From: Phialophora verrucosa
Taxonomy: Eukaryota > Ascomycota > Eurotiomycetes > Chaetothyriales > Herpotrichiellaceae
Direction of reading: 5' to 3'
DNA length: 64,000 nucleotides
Assembly: GCA_002099365.1 (NCBI GenBank)
Contig: MSED01000005.1
Location: forward strand, 372,001-436,000
Part shown: one piece after another, positions 1 to 11,498 of the stretch
Layout: every line of letters starts with the position of its first letter
How positions within the stretch are numbered: position 1 is the first letter of the stretch
The notes under the pieces: model-generated
The model's database searches: none
Told to the model about the DNA's origin: nothing
What the model saw: only the letters and a program-made list of their open reading frames with translations
Translations under genes and position numbers: made by a program

Positions 1-150
1 AGCGATCTCATCAAGCTTCGGCCAGCTGGACTTGGCTTCATCATCTTCCACCTGTTGCGCAGCTCCCCCCACCCGCCGTTCTGTCGACCTTGGGCGCTGA
101 GCTTCCTTTGTGACACTTCCTGCTCAGGCCACGGCTGCGACGCACTGACC

Positions 151-1832
151 ATGGCGCAAACTGGGCTTCTTGACTCCTTCCTGGCCGCCATTCAAGCCTC
201 GCTGTCGGTGTTGCTGGTCATCTTCTACGGGGGCGTGGCCGCGCACCTGAAGCTGCTCAATGGGGCCAACACAAAAGCCATCAGCAAGATATGCGTCCGC
301 ATGTTCCTGCCCGCCCTGCTCGTTGTCCACATTGGCTCTCAACTACATTCTGGATCCGCCGACCGGTACCTGATCATATTCGTCTGGGCCATCATCTGCC
401 ACCTCATCTCGTTTGCGATTGGCATCATGGCGCATTTCTGGCTGGGCATGCCCGACTGGACCACGGTGGCGCTGATGTTCAACAACACCACCTCGTACCC
501 GCTATTACTGGTCGGGGCGTTGGATGAGACGGGGATTCTCCGTGCTCTGATCGTGACGGACGAAACCACCAGGGCGATGGTCGCCCGCGCCAAGTCGTAC
601 TTCTTGGTCTTCGCTACGGTCAGCAGCTGTCTGACATTCGCCGTGGGACCGAGATTGATCGACACGGAGCACGCGCCCGAGGACGATGACTCGAAGGAAG
701 AAGCAGACGACAGTGACGGACCGTTTGACGACACGGAGCAGCAATATCGCGATCGCGATCAGGTGGACGGAAACGGCGACGAACGGACCGCCCTGCTGCA
801 GAGTCCCGGCCCCCACGAACGGCGCTCGACCATGACGACGTTCGCCTCGGCGATCAACTACGCTGAGAACACCTTCTTCCCTTCCACGCGACGGCCCTCG
901 CTCTCTATCCCGCAGAATCGCCGCGCCTCCATCGTGCCCAAGAAGCAATGGTACAAACTTGGACCTCGCACCAAATGGTGGCTGCTGTTCATCAGCGATT
1001 TCTTCAATGCTCCGCTCCTTGGGGCCATCATCGGAGCAGTAATTGGTCTTATCCCCGTTCTGCACCGCGCTTTCTTCAACGACACCTCCGAGGGAGGCGT
1101 CTTCACCGCCTGGTTGACGGCCTCGCTGAAGAGTATTGGCGAGCTGTTCGTGCCATTGCCCGTCGTTGTCGCGGGCGTGAGTCTCTACACGGCCATGAAG
1201 GAAGCCCGGAACGCGTCTTCCGACACTTCGGCGGATAGGCCGAAGAAGATGCCCTGGATCACCGTGGCTTTCATCATGGTGGTCAGATTCGTCGTCTGGC
1301 CGGCCGGGAGCATCTACCTCGTGTATCTGGTGGCGAAGAAGGGAACTATCCTAGGAAGTGATCCCATGTTGTGGTTTGCCATGATGCTGATGGTGAGTTC
1401 GGTGCCCAAGTCCACATTCCCATCTCTCTCCTCGTTTTACCCGCGTAATCTGATATGAAAGTCTTTTGAATCCGCCCGTCGTGAAGCCCACTCACTAACC
1501 CCGTCTCGTCCCTCTCACGCACAATAGCCGACTGGACCGCCCGCCATGAAACTCATCACCCTCGTCCAAGTCAGCGACGCCGAGGAGGAGGATGAAAGGA
1601 ACATTGCAAAGCTGCTGACGGTACGTCCCCACCCCACGCAACTCAAATTTATCACTGCGCTCGTCCCATCCATTCGCCTACGGGTGTCTCGCCTGTCTCC
1701 AAGCCATGCTTCGCCGGGCCGACCAGGCTGACACTCACATGATGCTCTAAGATCTCATACCTGATCTCTCCGATCCTGAGCTTCACAGTCGTGGGCGCCC
1801 TGCAGGCCGCGAAGGCCGCTATTCCGAGATAA
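151..1832 (+). CDS. Auxin efflux carrier (AEC/PIN-like) membrane transporter
   Basis: Three exons (151..1392, 1528..1620, 1752..1832) join to a 471-residue protein. It has about five hydrophobic helices at the N-terminus, a long acidic hydrophilic loop (roughly residues 175-275, rich in Asp/Glu), and about five helices at the C-terminus. This is the layout of the fungal Mem_trans (PF03547) family. Exon 2 carries the family-typical segment LVQVSDAEEEDE and exon 3 the last helix. Donors are GTGAGT and GTACGT. The start is the first ATG after the upstream open stretch; the ORF is open further upstream but without another plausible Met. AEC proteins in fungi sit in the ER or plasma membrane and their substrates are mostly unknown, so transport of auxin itself is not implied. 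Confidence 0.88.
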
Positions 1833-2645
1833 ATTGACCGGAGGAAAAGGCGCGGAATCATTCGCTCACTGACCGACTCACTTGCTCGCTCCCTCCCTGC
1901 CTCTTTTCTTCTCGAGGATCCCCCGGAAGTTGCTCCTTGAGCGTCTTGGAGTCGCGTACCGAGCCATTCCCAAACTGGCTTGAAATTGGATGGCTGAGTC
2001 TAAGGCATGGGTTAGCACGCCACGCCACGCCACGACACGGCACACTACGCTACAATACAATACATTGCACTCCTCCACCCCACCCTCCTCCGGGTCTATA
2101 TGTACATGATTGCACCGTCCTGGGCTTTTTACAATTTATTCAAGGTTCCTTGCAGGGGAGGAGAGACGATGAGCCGCCATGGAGTGTATGCGCGTATGCA
2201 GGCATGCATTGGAGATGCGAAATAGCAGAGTGGCAGACTAGTCCGGGTGCCGCAACGGCCGAAAAGGCAGAGTCCACCTGCGCCACGCATGAGAGAGGCG
2301 CGATGGGGGAGTATGATATCAGCGATTCAGCGTAGGATGTATGTGCGGCTATGGATGAGTTGGGGGCATGCCAGCGCCTGCCGGTCGAAAGAGGGCTTCC
2401 GCATGGGTTTGAACTAGGTCCTCTGTTTTTATGAAGCGAGAGAAGCGAGCAGGGTGGTGTCTAGGTCCTGCACGTCCGTATATCTGCAATACAGTACATA
2501 TGTTGAGCGGACTAGACGCGGGCTACATTCCGCCACTCGCTCGCTATATGCATCCTCTCCCTTCTCCATCATTGAGAGATCAATCAGCTTCAAGTGCTCA
2601 AAGCTATCCATGGCCACACCAAGATCGGCGTGTGCCAGCGAGTGT
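1833..2645. other. Convergent intergenic region with CACGC pentamer tract
   Basis: This is the 3' to 3' spacer between the AEC transporter and the hydrolase gene. It contains a short pentamer tract (CACGC repeats, 2016-2040). Only short frames without family resemblance are present, and I see no gene. Confidence 0.7.
2016..2040. repeat. (CACGC)n pentanucleotide tract
   Basis: Three perfect CACGC units are followed by CACGA and CACGG. The tract lies downstream of two convergent genes. Similar tracts occur near 25906 and 38396 (see findings). Confidence 0.75.
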
Positions 2646-3983
2646 CTAGTCTCGAGTTCTCGCCGCGATAAATTCCAGAGCCTTCTTGAAATAAGGCATG
2701 AACCGCACGGGGTCTTCACTGAACGGAAAATGCCCTAACCCGTCCATTGCCTCGAACACAACGTGGCCGCCGCTCTCCCCGCCTTGAATCTTCTCCGCCG
2801 TGGCGCGAGACATGTCCACGCTGCAGCTGTAATCGTACTCCCCCGTGAGCATGTAAATGGGACATTCCACCGTGTCGATCAGGTGCATCCTTTCCCGTCC
2901 GTCCCATCCGTCAAAGTAGAATTTGAGATCGCCTGGGAAGATGCGCGACGCTTGCGCCGAGTAGAGCCACCAGTTCAGCCGTTTGTAGATTTCCGGCGAG
3001 GTCGGGCTGATCATTCCGCAGACCCTCTCGGCGTTCAGGATGCCTTCGTCGCCTTGCAGGCTGTATATTGTTGATCCCGCGGCGGAGGGGATGAAGTCGC
3101 AAGCTTCACACGGAATCACGCCGCGGACGTCGAGTTCTTTTGCGCGGAGAGCAACGGCCAGGCAGACCTGGCCGCCCATGGATGCGCCAGTGACGATGGA
3201 TCGGCGGATATTGAGTTTACCAAGGAAGGAGCGGATGCAGGATATGTAAAAGTCTTCAGAGTTGGCGTACGAGAGCGGATATTGCTTCTGACCGGGGAAG
3301 GAGCGGCCGTGGCCGGGGAGGTCGAAGGCATACATTTTGTATTTGGCCTGGAGATCCTTGTTGAGCATCATGGAATGGTACTGGCGGGAGTCGGACCCGG
3401 CTGTGTGGAGGAAGAGAATCGGTTGATTGCCTTGACCGGAGACTTCGTAGAAGATCTTACACTTCCCTAGCGGTGGGAGGGTAAGCCAGGTGTAGTGGCC
3501 GATGATCGAGTCGTCGTCGATTTCATCTTCCGAAATGTATTCTTCTTGTTGAGACAAATTGGCTTGTCTGCCGTTCACTGCCTCTCGGATGCGGTCCAGG
3601 ACAATCCTCCACATCCGAGCGTGCTTGGTAAATGCCTCCTGGTCTCCCAAGACTTCGACGCCAGCGGGCTTTCCCAGGACGCGGATCATGCCCCAGAAAG
3701 TCTGGAAAGGACGCTTCGGCACCGCCGCAAAGAACTGCAGCCAATGCTCTGGCTGTGCCTTGAGTATAAACTGCGGTTCGATTCCCGAATCCGCAATGCA
3801 CATCCCTCCTGTGGTGACTTCGAAGCGTATTGCCGTCTTCAGGTCGGATACCTGGATGGCCCAGTTCACATGGTGGCCAATGCTACTCGTGGTCGCCCTG
3901 AATTCAACGTCTTCATTGAGGTTTGCGATGGCGGAGCGAATAGATTCCTCAGACAGGTGGAAATCATTCGAAGCCCTCGCCAT
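2646..3983 (-). CDS. SCP2-like / alpha-beta hydrolase fusion protein
   Basis: Single exon, 445 residues from the first in-frame ATG; the frame opens 24 nt earlier, at a GTG. Residues about 10-145 resemble the SCP-2 sterol-transfer fold (segment around PQFILKAQPEHW). Residues about 175-440 are an alpha/beta hydrolase: oxyanion-type LHTAG, DLPGHG loop, nucleophile elbow GASMGG (Ser about 268), acid in GEYDYS (Asp about 384) and base in GLGHFP (His about 418). All three catalytic residues are present, so an active esterase, lipase or C-C hydrolase is likely. The N-terminal domain suggests a lipid-like substrate, but that is inference. It is convergent with the AEC gene. Confidence 0.85.
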   Translation of the reverse strand: MARASNDFHLSEESIRSAIANLNEDVEFRATTSSIGHHVNWAIQVSDLKTAIRFEVTTGGMCIADSGIEPQFILKAQPEHWLQFFAAVPKRPFQTFWGMIRVLGKPAGVEVLGDQEAFTKHARMWRIVLDRIREAVNGRQANLSQQEEYISEDEIDDDSIIGHYTWLTLPPLGKCKIFYEVSGQGNQPILFLHTAGSDSRQYHSMMLNKDLQAKYKMYAFDLPGHGRSFPGQKQYPLSYANSEDFYISCIRSFLGKLNIRRSIVTGASMGGQVCLAVALRAKELDVRGVIPCEACDFIPSAAGSTIYSLQGDEGILNAERVCGMISPTSPEIYKRLNWWLYSAQASRIFPGDLKFYFDGWDGRERMHLIDTVECPIYMLTGEYDYSCSVDMSRATAEKIQGGESGGHVVFEAMDGLGHFPFSEDPVRFMPYFKKALEFIAARTRD

Positions 3984-6323
3984 CGTTCCGTTGTTCTGAC
4001 CAGCCACTGGTATAATGTTGTGCTCGCTCTCACCTAATTGTCCACTTATCGTTTGTGTCGGCGGCAGGCTTTCACGCCAAAAGGCCGCTCGACTGGGTAT
4101 TCTTCACCTCGAGGACCCTGAGGGATTGTCTCCGCATCTGACCCCAGTGCCGAGAATCGGACTTGGTCTGACTGAAATCAACGCGGTCATAAGTGGAGGA
4201 GAAACAGACTGTTCAGTCAGACGAGAAATGGACTGGGCTTCCCCGCTCTGCTTTGTACGTACAGTATCTCCTCACCAAAGAAAGACCAGTCCTCCTCATG
4301 TGTTATGGCAGTCGGCTCCCTGTGAAATGGTACGGAGAGACTGAGGCTCGCGGCATCGCTTAGCACTTTTTCACCCAACCCGAGAGCTCACGTCTCTCCT
4401 GGCAGTCGCATGGTCCTACACGTCCGAATCGCATGCCACCTGGCCCAAAGCAAACGCGCTTGAGACCGGATGATTGGCCGTCGTTACATATCCGGGCAGC
4501 GAGAAGAGCTATGCTGGGGATGACAACGATGTTAGATTGATTGGACCAGGGCCAGGCTCGCCGGAAGGCACTAGGGAGCAAATACGAAATGGCTCCAAAT
4601 AGGCGACAAGGCTCAGGATACCGACCAGCGACGATGAGGATTCCAGGATCCTCAGCTGGACATCGATGAAGAATTGGTGGACGGCATGCGACTCATACCG
4701 CGCACTCTGAAGATTGCGTTCCTATTCGACCCGCGACACGACAGGAGACTTTCCGGTCAGCATGGCAATAATGGCAATACAACATGGCGCGTGGCAGTCC
4801 TCCGGGGTTGTGCAACGTCATTGTTTGTCCTTCAGTCAGCGGCTCCCCACCGCATGAGGCTAGAAAGCAGCCCTGTCGAAAGCTCCTCATATGCGGTTTC
4901 AGACGGATACCTTGGCCAGCGCGCTGGTGACAACATGTGGCCTTCGCACATTCATACCGAGGCGGAGCTCGAGTCCCCGTTCAAGACGTGCACGCGACGA
5001 GCTGATCCTGACTCCCTGGCTTCGGTCGGACACTGCGAGCAAATCACACAAATCTCGACGCTGCAGGTGAGGTTCGGAGAAGCTCCAGCTGTGGGTAAGA
5101 CCATGCCCCCCACCAATGCCCAACAAGTATGTACGAGTAGACGGCCAGGGTTCCACCTCTTCAGTTTGCTCAATCGCGACCGTGATTGCCCAACCGTGAG
5201 GAGCGGAAGGGCAGTTGGACGAGGCTGCAACCTCCGGAAGAGTCGAGTCGTTGGGATCGGGCGTCGTGCGGACTAGATTGCTCTGAGAAATTGAATGGTT
5301 GTCAAATGAACGAATTTGAAGAGTGGAGGGAAAGTGGGAGGCTGATCTCTCGTGCTGCTCCTGATTCGATGCGCCGCGGACGCTTCATCTCCGGCGCGGA
5401 CTCCAGAAGCAGCAGACTCGACGCCAGCGCAGGAACCGATGTGCCCAGCACGCGCTATAATCGAGCTAGATCCTCTAGTGGCCACGAACCGCCTGGATAT
5501 GAATTCCAGGGCCAATGGGCTTGTCCACTACGGACTTCTGTGGGGCTCAGATTCCACGGAGCAATTCTTTGAAGCCTGCGCTCTCAAGTGACTGTTCTCC
5601 CCCTGCTGTGTCTTTCTCCCTTGCTTCACCACCGCCTCACCAGGCCCTCACCCTCACACTCACTTCCTCTACACTGTCGGTCGCTTGTCTTCGTTGTCGT
5701 CTGCATAATAATATCATTGTCGTATATTGTCTATCGTTACCGCCCGTAATCACTGCCGACTCAACCACCGTCGCTCATCAAATACCTCTGTTTGATCGCT
5801 GCTTTGAGGCTCGAAGAAAGGAGGAGCTCCCCTCGCTTCCATTCATTCGCAACACAACCAGCGACAATTCATTCAATATCAATCTGGACCACGATACCGC
5901 GCTCACTATCCATTACTCGGGCCCTTGATGAAGCCACAGAGAGCACCATTGTGTGAATTCGGTCAACCACATACCGTCCTCAAGATGCGATGAGTTCATG
6001 AGGTGCGTAGCCTTCCGCCGCTTCATGTCTGTGTCTCACATTCTCTGACACCACCCGCTCTCTGACAGATCCCTGACTCTGCCCGACTCTCGCTCCCGCT
6101 GAGCTCTTTGCCAGCTGCCACTCGTTTTGTTCATTCGCTCGCAATACTCAGACCACTCACTCGCTCGAAGACCCGCTACATTCGCTACTCATCCCCTCCA
6201 CCGATCCAGGACTGGGGTTATACACGAAGCTCTCTCCCCCTACTGATTACTATTGTCCTTCTCCTGCCCCGACGCCGGCGGACTCACTCGCGCCCCATGC
6301 ATTCGTTATAGACCGTGTTTACA
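3984..6323. other. Long divergent intergenic region and pyrimidine-rich leader
   Basis: A 2.3 kb spacer lies between the divergently transcribed hydrolase and the Ser/Thr-rich membrane protein gene. The part from about 5560 to 6320 is C/T-rich on the plus strand, like a long fungal 5' leader. A possible leader intron (GTGCGT near 6002, CTGACAG near 6062-6068) is visible. Frames of up to 200 codons here (for example 4674-5276) show no domain or family resemblance and I do not call them genes. Confidence 0.6.
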
Positions 6324-8180
6324 ATGGAGAGACCGGCGAAGCGCATGAAGATCACAGACCCTGATGTACGAAATCCTCGGGACTCAGGATCGAGAAGGAC
6401 TGAAGGACTATTCTCCTCGGAGTTGGGCATGCGAAGTGATGAAACGGACCACCAGGTCCTCCCGACCCGCACCATCAGTATATCAGACTTCCAACGACAA
6501 AAAGTATTTGGGAACTACCAACATTCCCCACGACCTGTCTTGCCACGGAGGAATGCTGGAATCTACCTGCTCCCCAGGGCTCCCGACGCCACTGTCACAG
6601 CCAGTGTTGTCGAGGTTAACGTGAATGACGGAACAACAACCTCGAAAGTCACCGAAGTGCCTGTTGCCACTACCGGTGCTGTTGTTTCCTTGACGGACGT
6701 TGGTTCCTTGACAATTACCGTTTCTGTGACCATTCCTGGTGTTTCCAACGGTACCACCACCATTGGTACCGGTAGCGATTCGGCTCAGGAAACAATCACA
6801 TCTTCATCCACTCCATTGCTACCCGATACATCGACCATTACCTCTGTCACAACCAGTTCAAGCTCACTCCCATCAGTCAATGGCACTGTATCAACCGCTA
6901 CAACGAGTACAGAAGAGCGGACTGTCACAGTGACAGCAACTTCCACCTTCGAACTCTCCCTGATCAACGGGACTATTATCGCCACGGAGCCGTACTTTGG
7001 GGGGAGCTCTACCAGGACTCACAGTACTGTCACTAGCAGTCACAGCGCTTCTCGAACTTACACCTTTGGCGAACTATCCCCAACATCGACAGACCCCTCC
7101 GATGGGATTTCTACATCCACTGGGTCCGAGTCGTCCGCCATTGCGACCGATTACTTCACGACCGCCGCAGGAGCAAGCGCTACCGACTCGATCACGCCCA
7201 CGTCAGATCCAGCATCCAGTTCCAGCTCAAGCCCAGGTGGAGGCGGAGGCGGCGGAGGCAGCACAGGCCTCACCCCGGCTCAGCAACAAGTAGTAGGAGG
7301 TGTTGTTGGAGGCGTGGCTGGTGTTGCACTGACGCTGGTCATCATTCTCTTTTTCCTCCGCTGGTACCGACGAAGGTTGAAAGCACGTGGTCAACTTCCC
7401 GAGCAGATTGCAGCCCGAGAGCTTGCAGGTGGCGGAAATGGGGAGGCGTACCCAATGTCGCAACGGTCGTCAACAACTCCTCTAGCAGCTGTCGTGGCCC
7501 ATGGTCTGAAGCGCCTCCGGCCTCACAGCAATCAAACCGGTGGCACATCTGTCACTGCTGATACAACAACCAGCGTGCCCGAGTCTGAACGTGGCTTCCA
7601 GCGAATTGCCGGACGGAAGATTGCCCCCGTTATAGGCAGTGGAGGTGACCCGTATGGTGGGAACTATGGGGCCTTCGAGAAAGATGTCGGCGTAGGTCCA
7701 TCAGACACATCCGGGAGGGGCCTGTCAGGAGCTTCATTTTACCAGGATAGTCGCGGTTTCTACGGAGGCCAGGGGATCCAGACACCGCCAATACCATCCT
7801 CGCCAACAACTGCCACCTCGACCGCGAAGACTGGAGAAATGTCAGCTGCGACCGGAACCGCTTCTGGCACAAGAGACTTCGCCGATCCGCGTGGTCCGTC
7901 AGGATTCAATAACAGTCAAGCTTCTTTGGCGACGCCCAGTCGACCCGAAGGATATGCCATTATGCGGCCAAGTCCCGCCCGGACTCCTGTGACGCTTAGT
8001 CCCGCTACGAGCTCTATTCGACTACCCATCCAGCAGCCTCCAAGCATGGACGAGCACGCGCCTCCATTGCCAATGTCTGCCCTGCGCGATGGTGTTGGCC
8101 GAAGTCTTGCTAGTCAAGACGGTAGTCGAGTGAGCAAGAGTAGCGGTCGAAGCGCCGGAAGATTTACGGAAAACATGTGA
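6324..8180 (+). CDS. Ser/Thr-rich single-pass membrane protein (Mid2-like layout)
   Basis: Single exon, 618 residues. The start is ATG in good context (ACAATGG); a frame-matched GTG lies 9 nt upstream. Residues 1-90 are basic and polar with the cluster PAKRMK and no signal peptide. About 90-305 is a Ser/Thr/Val-rich stalk ending in a Gly run. About 325-347 is one hydrophobic helix (GGVVGGVAGVALTLVIILFF) followed by RWYRRR, a stop-transfer signal. The remaining ~270 residues are a Ser/Pro/Gly-rich tail ending in RFTEN. The stalk-helix-tail layout resembles cell-wall sensors such as Mid2/Wsc, and a family with this ending recurs in Pezizomycotina. Function is not known; a cell-surface sensor role is inference. 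Confidence 0.8.
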   Translation: MERPAKRMKITDPDVRNPRDSGSRRTEGLFSSELGMRSDETDHQVLPTRTISISDFQRQKVFGNYQHSPRPVLPRRNAGIYLLPRAPDATVTASVVEVNVNDGTTTSKVTEVPVATTGAVVSLTDVGSLTITVSVTIPGVSNGTTTIGTGSDSAQETITSSSTPLLPDTSTITSVTTSSSSLPSVNGTVSTATTSTEERTVTVTATSTFELSLINGTIIATEPYFGGSSTRTHSTVTSSHSASRTYTFGELSPTSTDPSDGISTSTGSESSAIATDYFTTAAGASATDSITPTSDPASSSSSSPGGGGGGGGSTGLTPAQQQVVGGVVGGVAGVALTLVIILFFLRWYRRRLKARGQLPEQIAARELAGGGNGEAYPMSQRSSTTPLAAVVAHGLKRLRPHSNQTGGTSVTADTTTSVPESERGFQRIAGRKIAPVIGSGGDPYGGNYGAFEKDVGVGPSDTSGRGLSGASFYQDSRGFYGGQGIQTPPIPSSPTTATSTAKTGEMSAATGTASGTRDFADPRGPSGFNNSQASLATPSRPEGYAIMRPSPARTPVTLSPATSSIRLPIQQPPSMDEHAPPLPMSALRDGVGRSLASQDGSRVSKSSGRSAGRFTENM

Positions 8181-8795
8181 TGGCCACAATCTTGCGTGGG
8201 TCATCTGAACACCATCATTCCTTGCATCAAATTTCGTTTTTGCTCATCAGCGAGGAGCCTGGCGTTATTGTGGAACATATCGGCCATCATATCGAGGCTG
8301 TCTTGGGTCTCTATTCTCAGACTAATGTGTCCAGAATCGTCTTGCTTGATGATACCCATTATTTGTGTCTATGACATACAAACCATTTCTGTATATGCTG
8401 AGGTCGTGAGACCGTACACTACTAGATGTCGATATGGCAATGATATTCTGTAGCAGCAGCTCCATCTTCTTCCTGCTTCTTGATCATCTTTAGTGCCTCG
8501 ACTCTTACGAAGTGAGTTGTTCAACACGGCCAACCAGCAGAAAGCAGAACCATTTAACTCGGCGACTGTGCACCTGATACAAGGGCTTAAGTACGGAGTA
8601 GTATATTCATCTCAATAGCCACCAGTATGTACATACTTGCACCTTACACTCTGAAATAGTGCCGTCCGACACACCACGCATGCCTCTTTCAACCACGCAC
8701 ACGGTGTGGGCACCAATGATTATGATGATGCATTGGGTCAGATTGGACTAAGCATGTGAACTCTAGTTACTGACTGTACAATTAATTCGAGATTG

Positions 8796-8842
<47 letters not shown>

Positions 8843-9180
8843 ACGACTCTGCACAAAAGATGTCCGTGGACGGTCATCCTTCCTGCCTCGGTACGAGAAT
8901 GTATGTTATTACCCGGTACGAGGTACTGGATCGATGGTTCGCTTCGGCGTTTCGGCTGACGGTATTGTAGTTTGTGCCGACGGCGATTTCCTCGATACCT
9001 TTTAATATTGTCATCTGGGCGCAGTGCCCATGATATCCAATACACACATGCGTACATATCCATATGCTACGAGTTACGGTCCGTCTTGACTTCGTGTAAC
9101 AACTTCACTTGATCCGACTTTAGGGCGGAAGCCGACGCTGTAACAGCTACTCGATTAGTTGCCGGGGAGAAAATTAAAAC
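8181..9180. other. Intergenic region with TG microsatellite
   Basis: This is the 3' flank of the membrane-protein gene and the promoter of the acyl-CoA oxidase. Apart from the TG tract at 8798-8840 I see nothing gene-like. Confidence 0.7.
8798..8840. repeat. (TG)21 dinucleotide microsatellite
   Basis: An uninterrupted TG/GT run of 43 bases in non-coding DNA, about 340 bases before the acyl-CoA oxidase start. Such tracts are length-variable and can form Z-DNA. Confidence 0.98.
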
Positions 9181-11445
9181 ATGACCACATCCACGCCCTC
9201 ATTACCGAGCACGAGCCCCCTGGCCCAGCTCCTCTGGGGCGAGGAGCGTCTCCAGCGACGATGTGAGATCCTGGCCGCCCTCTCCACGAACCCGGTGTTC
9301 GCGGATCCGGGATGCAACCCGCACGCCCTGTCGCGGAAGGAATTATGGACGTTGCGGCTGAAGCAGGGGGTGGAACTGCTGGCGTTGAAGTTCAAGTTGG
9401 GGTGGTCGAACCAGCAGTTCGTCGATGCGACCAAGATTGCCGGGGATATTTTGTCGTTGGGAGTGAATTACCGGAGTGAGCAAGTTCCCTCCCGATCGAC
9501 CTAGCTGGGCCTCAGCGAGAGTAGTTGAATTAGCAGGTGTCATGTGGTGAAATACGATCTGACTGATCTTGGCGTTAGTCTTCATCCGAAACCTCGAAGC
9601 CCAGATGAGCGCGGCGCAAAAGGCATACTGGATCCCCCGGGCCGAGCGGTTCGAGATCGCAGGATGTTACGCCCAGACGGAGCTCGGCCACGGGAGTAAT
9701 GTCCGCGGCATCGAGACGACGGCGACGTTCGACCCGAGTGCAGAGGCGGACGAGATCGTGATCAACTCCCCCAGTGTGTCGAGTCACAAGTACTGGATTG
9801 GATCACTCGGCGTGGTCGCGACGCATGCCCTCGTCATTGCCCGGCTGGTCGTCAAAGGCCGCGACCTGGGAAACCACGTCTTCCTCGTGCAGGTCCGTGA
9901 TCTCGACACCCACAACCTCATGCCTGGCGTGCAGATCTACGAGCAGGGTGAGAAAGGCATGGGGACCTTCGCGACCATGGACAACGGGGTCATGGCGTTC
10001 ACGAACTGTCGGATTCCGAGGGCGAATATGCTGGCGGGGATGGTGTCTTTGGAGCGGGATGGGACGTATCGTGCCGCCAAGAACACGAAGCACGCGTATA
10101 CTTCGATGGTGATCATTCGGGGGCTGATGTCCGAAGAGATCGGGATCGAAGTTGCGAAGGCGGTGGTTATCGCCTTGAAGTATACGGGCTTCAGGCGTCA
10201 ATTCAACGCACGGGATGGACAGGAGAAGAGAGTGATCGAGTATGCGAGTGTGCAGAACCGACTGTTTCCTGCATTGGCCCGGGTGAGTCAAATCATGAAG
10301 TCCAAGGGTTTAGTTGAGTCTCGTCGCTGATCGTCGGCTCAGGCAGTTGCGATGATGCTTCTTGGTCGCGAGATGAGAGCCCGGATCGACAACATCGTCA
10401 ATGAGAGCCTCGAGGATCTCCATTTGCAGACGGTCGGAGCAAAGATTTGGGTAAGCGAACACGGCGTGCGTGACGTGGAGGTCGCTCGTCTCAGTTGCGG
10501 TGGACACGGTAGGTGGCTCCCAAATCGTCGAATATAGGTCAACCCAGGTCGGACGCTCATCAGTCACCAGGGAACATGGCGGCAACGGGACTGGGTGCGC
10601 TATATGCGCAACTGTCTCCGTCACGGACGTACGAAGGAGAGACGTACGTCCTTTCACAGCAATTTGGCAACGCTGTCGTGAAGCACTGGAAGAAGTATGC
10701 CATGCCTATCCGCTCGAGGTTGTGTAGTGCCTGACGTGAAGCAGTAAGTCGGAGGGTTCCATCAGCGCCTTGTCCTATCTGGGGCGACTGAGAGACGGCA
10801 GCAAGATGTCTCGGAGGTTGCAAGTTGTCGCTGTGGATGCTTGGTCCACCCAGCATGTCCAAGCAGATTTCCTCGAGCTCAGAGCAGCACTTCTTGCGAA
10901 GAGGCATCTAGACGATGTGGCTGGCGGAAAGGATACCAGTTACGATGTCTTCGAGCTCACCATGGCTCATGCGGACCTCACATATTGCCGCGCGTTGCAA
11001 GCGCAGGTAGAGCAGAGTCCGAGCGAGGACAGACCGACCTTGGAGGCTTTGGCGAATGTAGTAAGTATTCTGCCTACCGCGGGGCGTCTCCCCATCGTCA
11101 ATCGGTCCAGCGCTGACAATATCGCAGTTCGCCCTCACCGCCATCGTCGAAAGTTTGGCCGCTTTCGCCGGCACAGAACTCCTTTCAGCCGAGGATCTTG
11201 CCAATCTACGCCTTGCTCATAAGGAAGCCATCTCGGGTTTCACGAGGGACGTGGATCGGGTGGTTGAGGCGTTCGGCTTCACCGAGTATGAGCTCAACAG
11301 CGTATTTGCTCGGTCAGGTCAGACACCCTACGACGGACTTCTGGAGGTGGCGAAGCAGAGCGAGTTGACAGACAATCACTTCATCCGGCCGACGTTGCTC
11401 GAGGCAAGGAGTTTGTGGAAGAAATATAGCCGTGCGAAGATATAG
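9181..11445 (+). CDS. Peroxisomal acyl-CoA oxidase
   Basis: Six exons (9181..9475, 9579..10282, 10343..10508, 10571..10694, 10745..11060, 11128..11445) give 640 residues. It catalyses the first step of peroxisomal beta-oxidation: FAD-dependent oxidation of acyl-CoA to trans-2-enoyl-CoA with release of H2O2. The family signature CYAQTELGHGSNVRG is intact, followed by SHKYWIG, MDNGVM, the SCGGHG flavin-contact loop and TYEGET, which contains the catalytic-base glutamate position. The ACOX C-terminal domain follows. The last three residues are AKI, a PTS1-like peroxisomal signal used by some fungal proteins. Oddities: after CGGHG the usual Tyr-Ser is replaced by Gly-Asn at an exon border, and that segment is a few residues short. 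The stop is only 53 nt from the stop of the convergent HET gene. Confidence 0.92.
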
Positions 11446-11498
11446 CGGCACGGGAATTGCAACCACATACGCGACCTATCCAACCGCTGAGTTTTGCA

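Noticed and set aside
4674..5276. 200-codon plus-strand frame in the long intergenic region
   Set aside because: No domain, mixed composition, no splice partners and no family resemblance.
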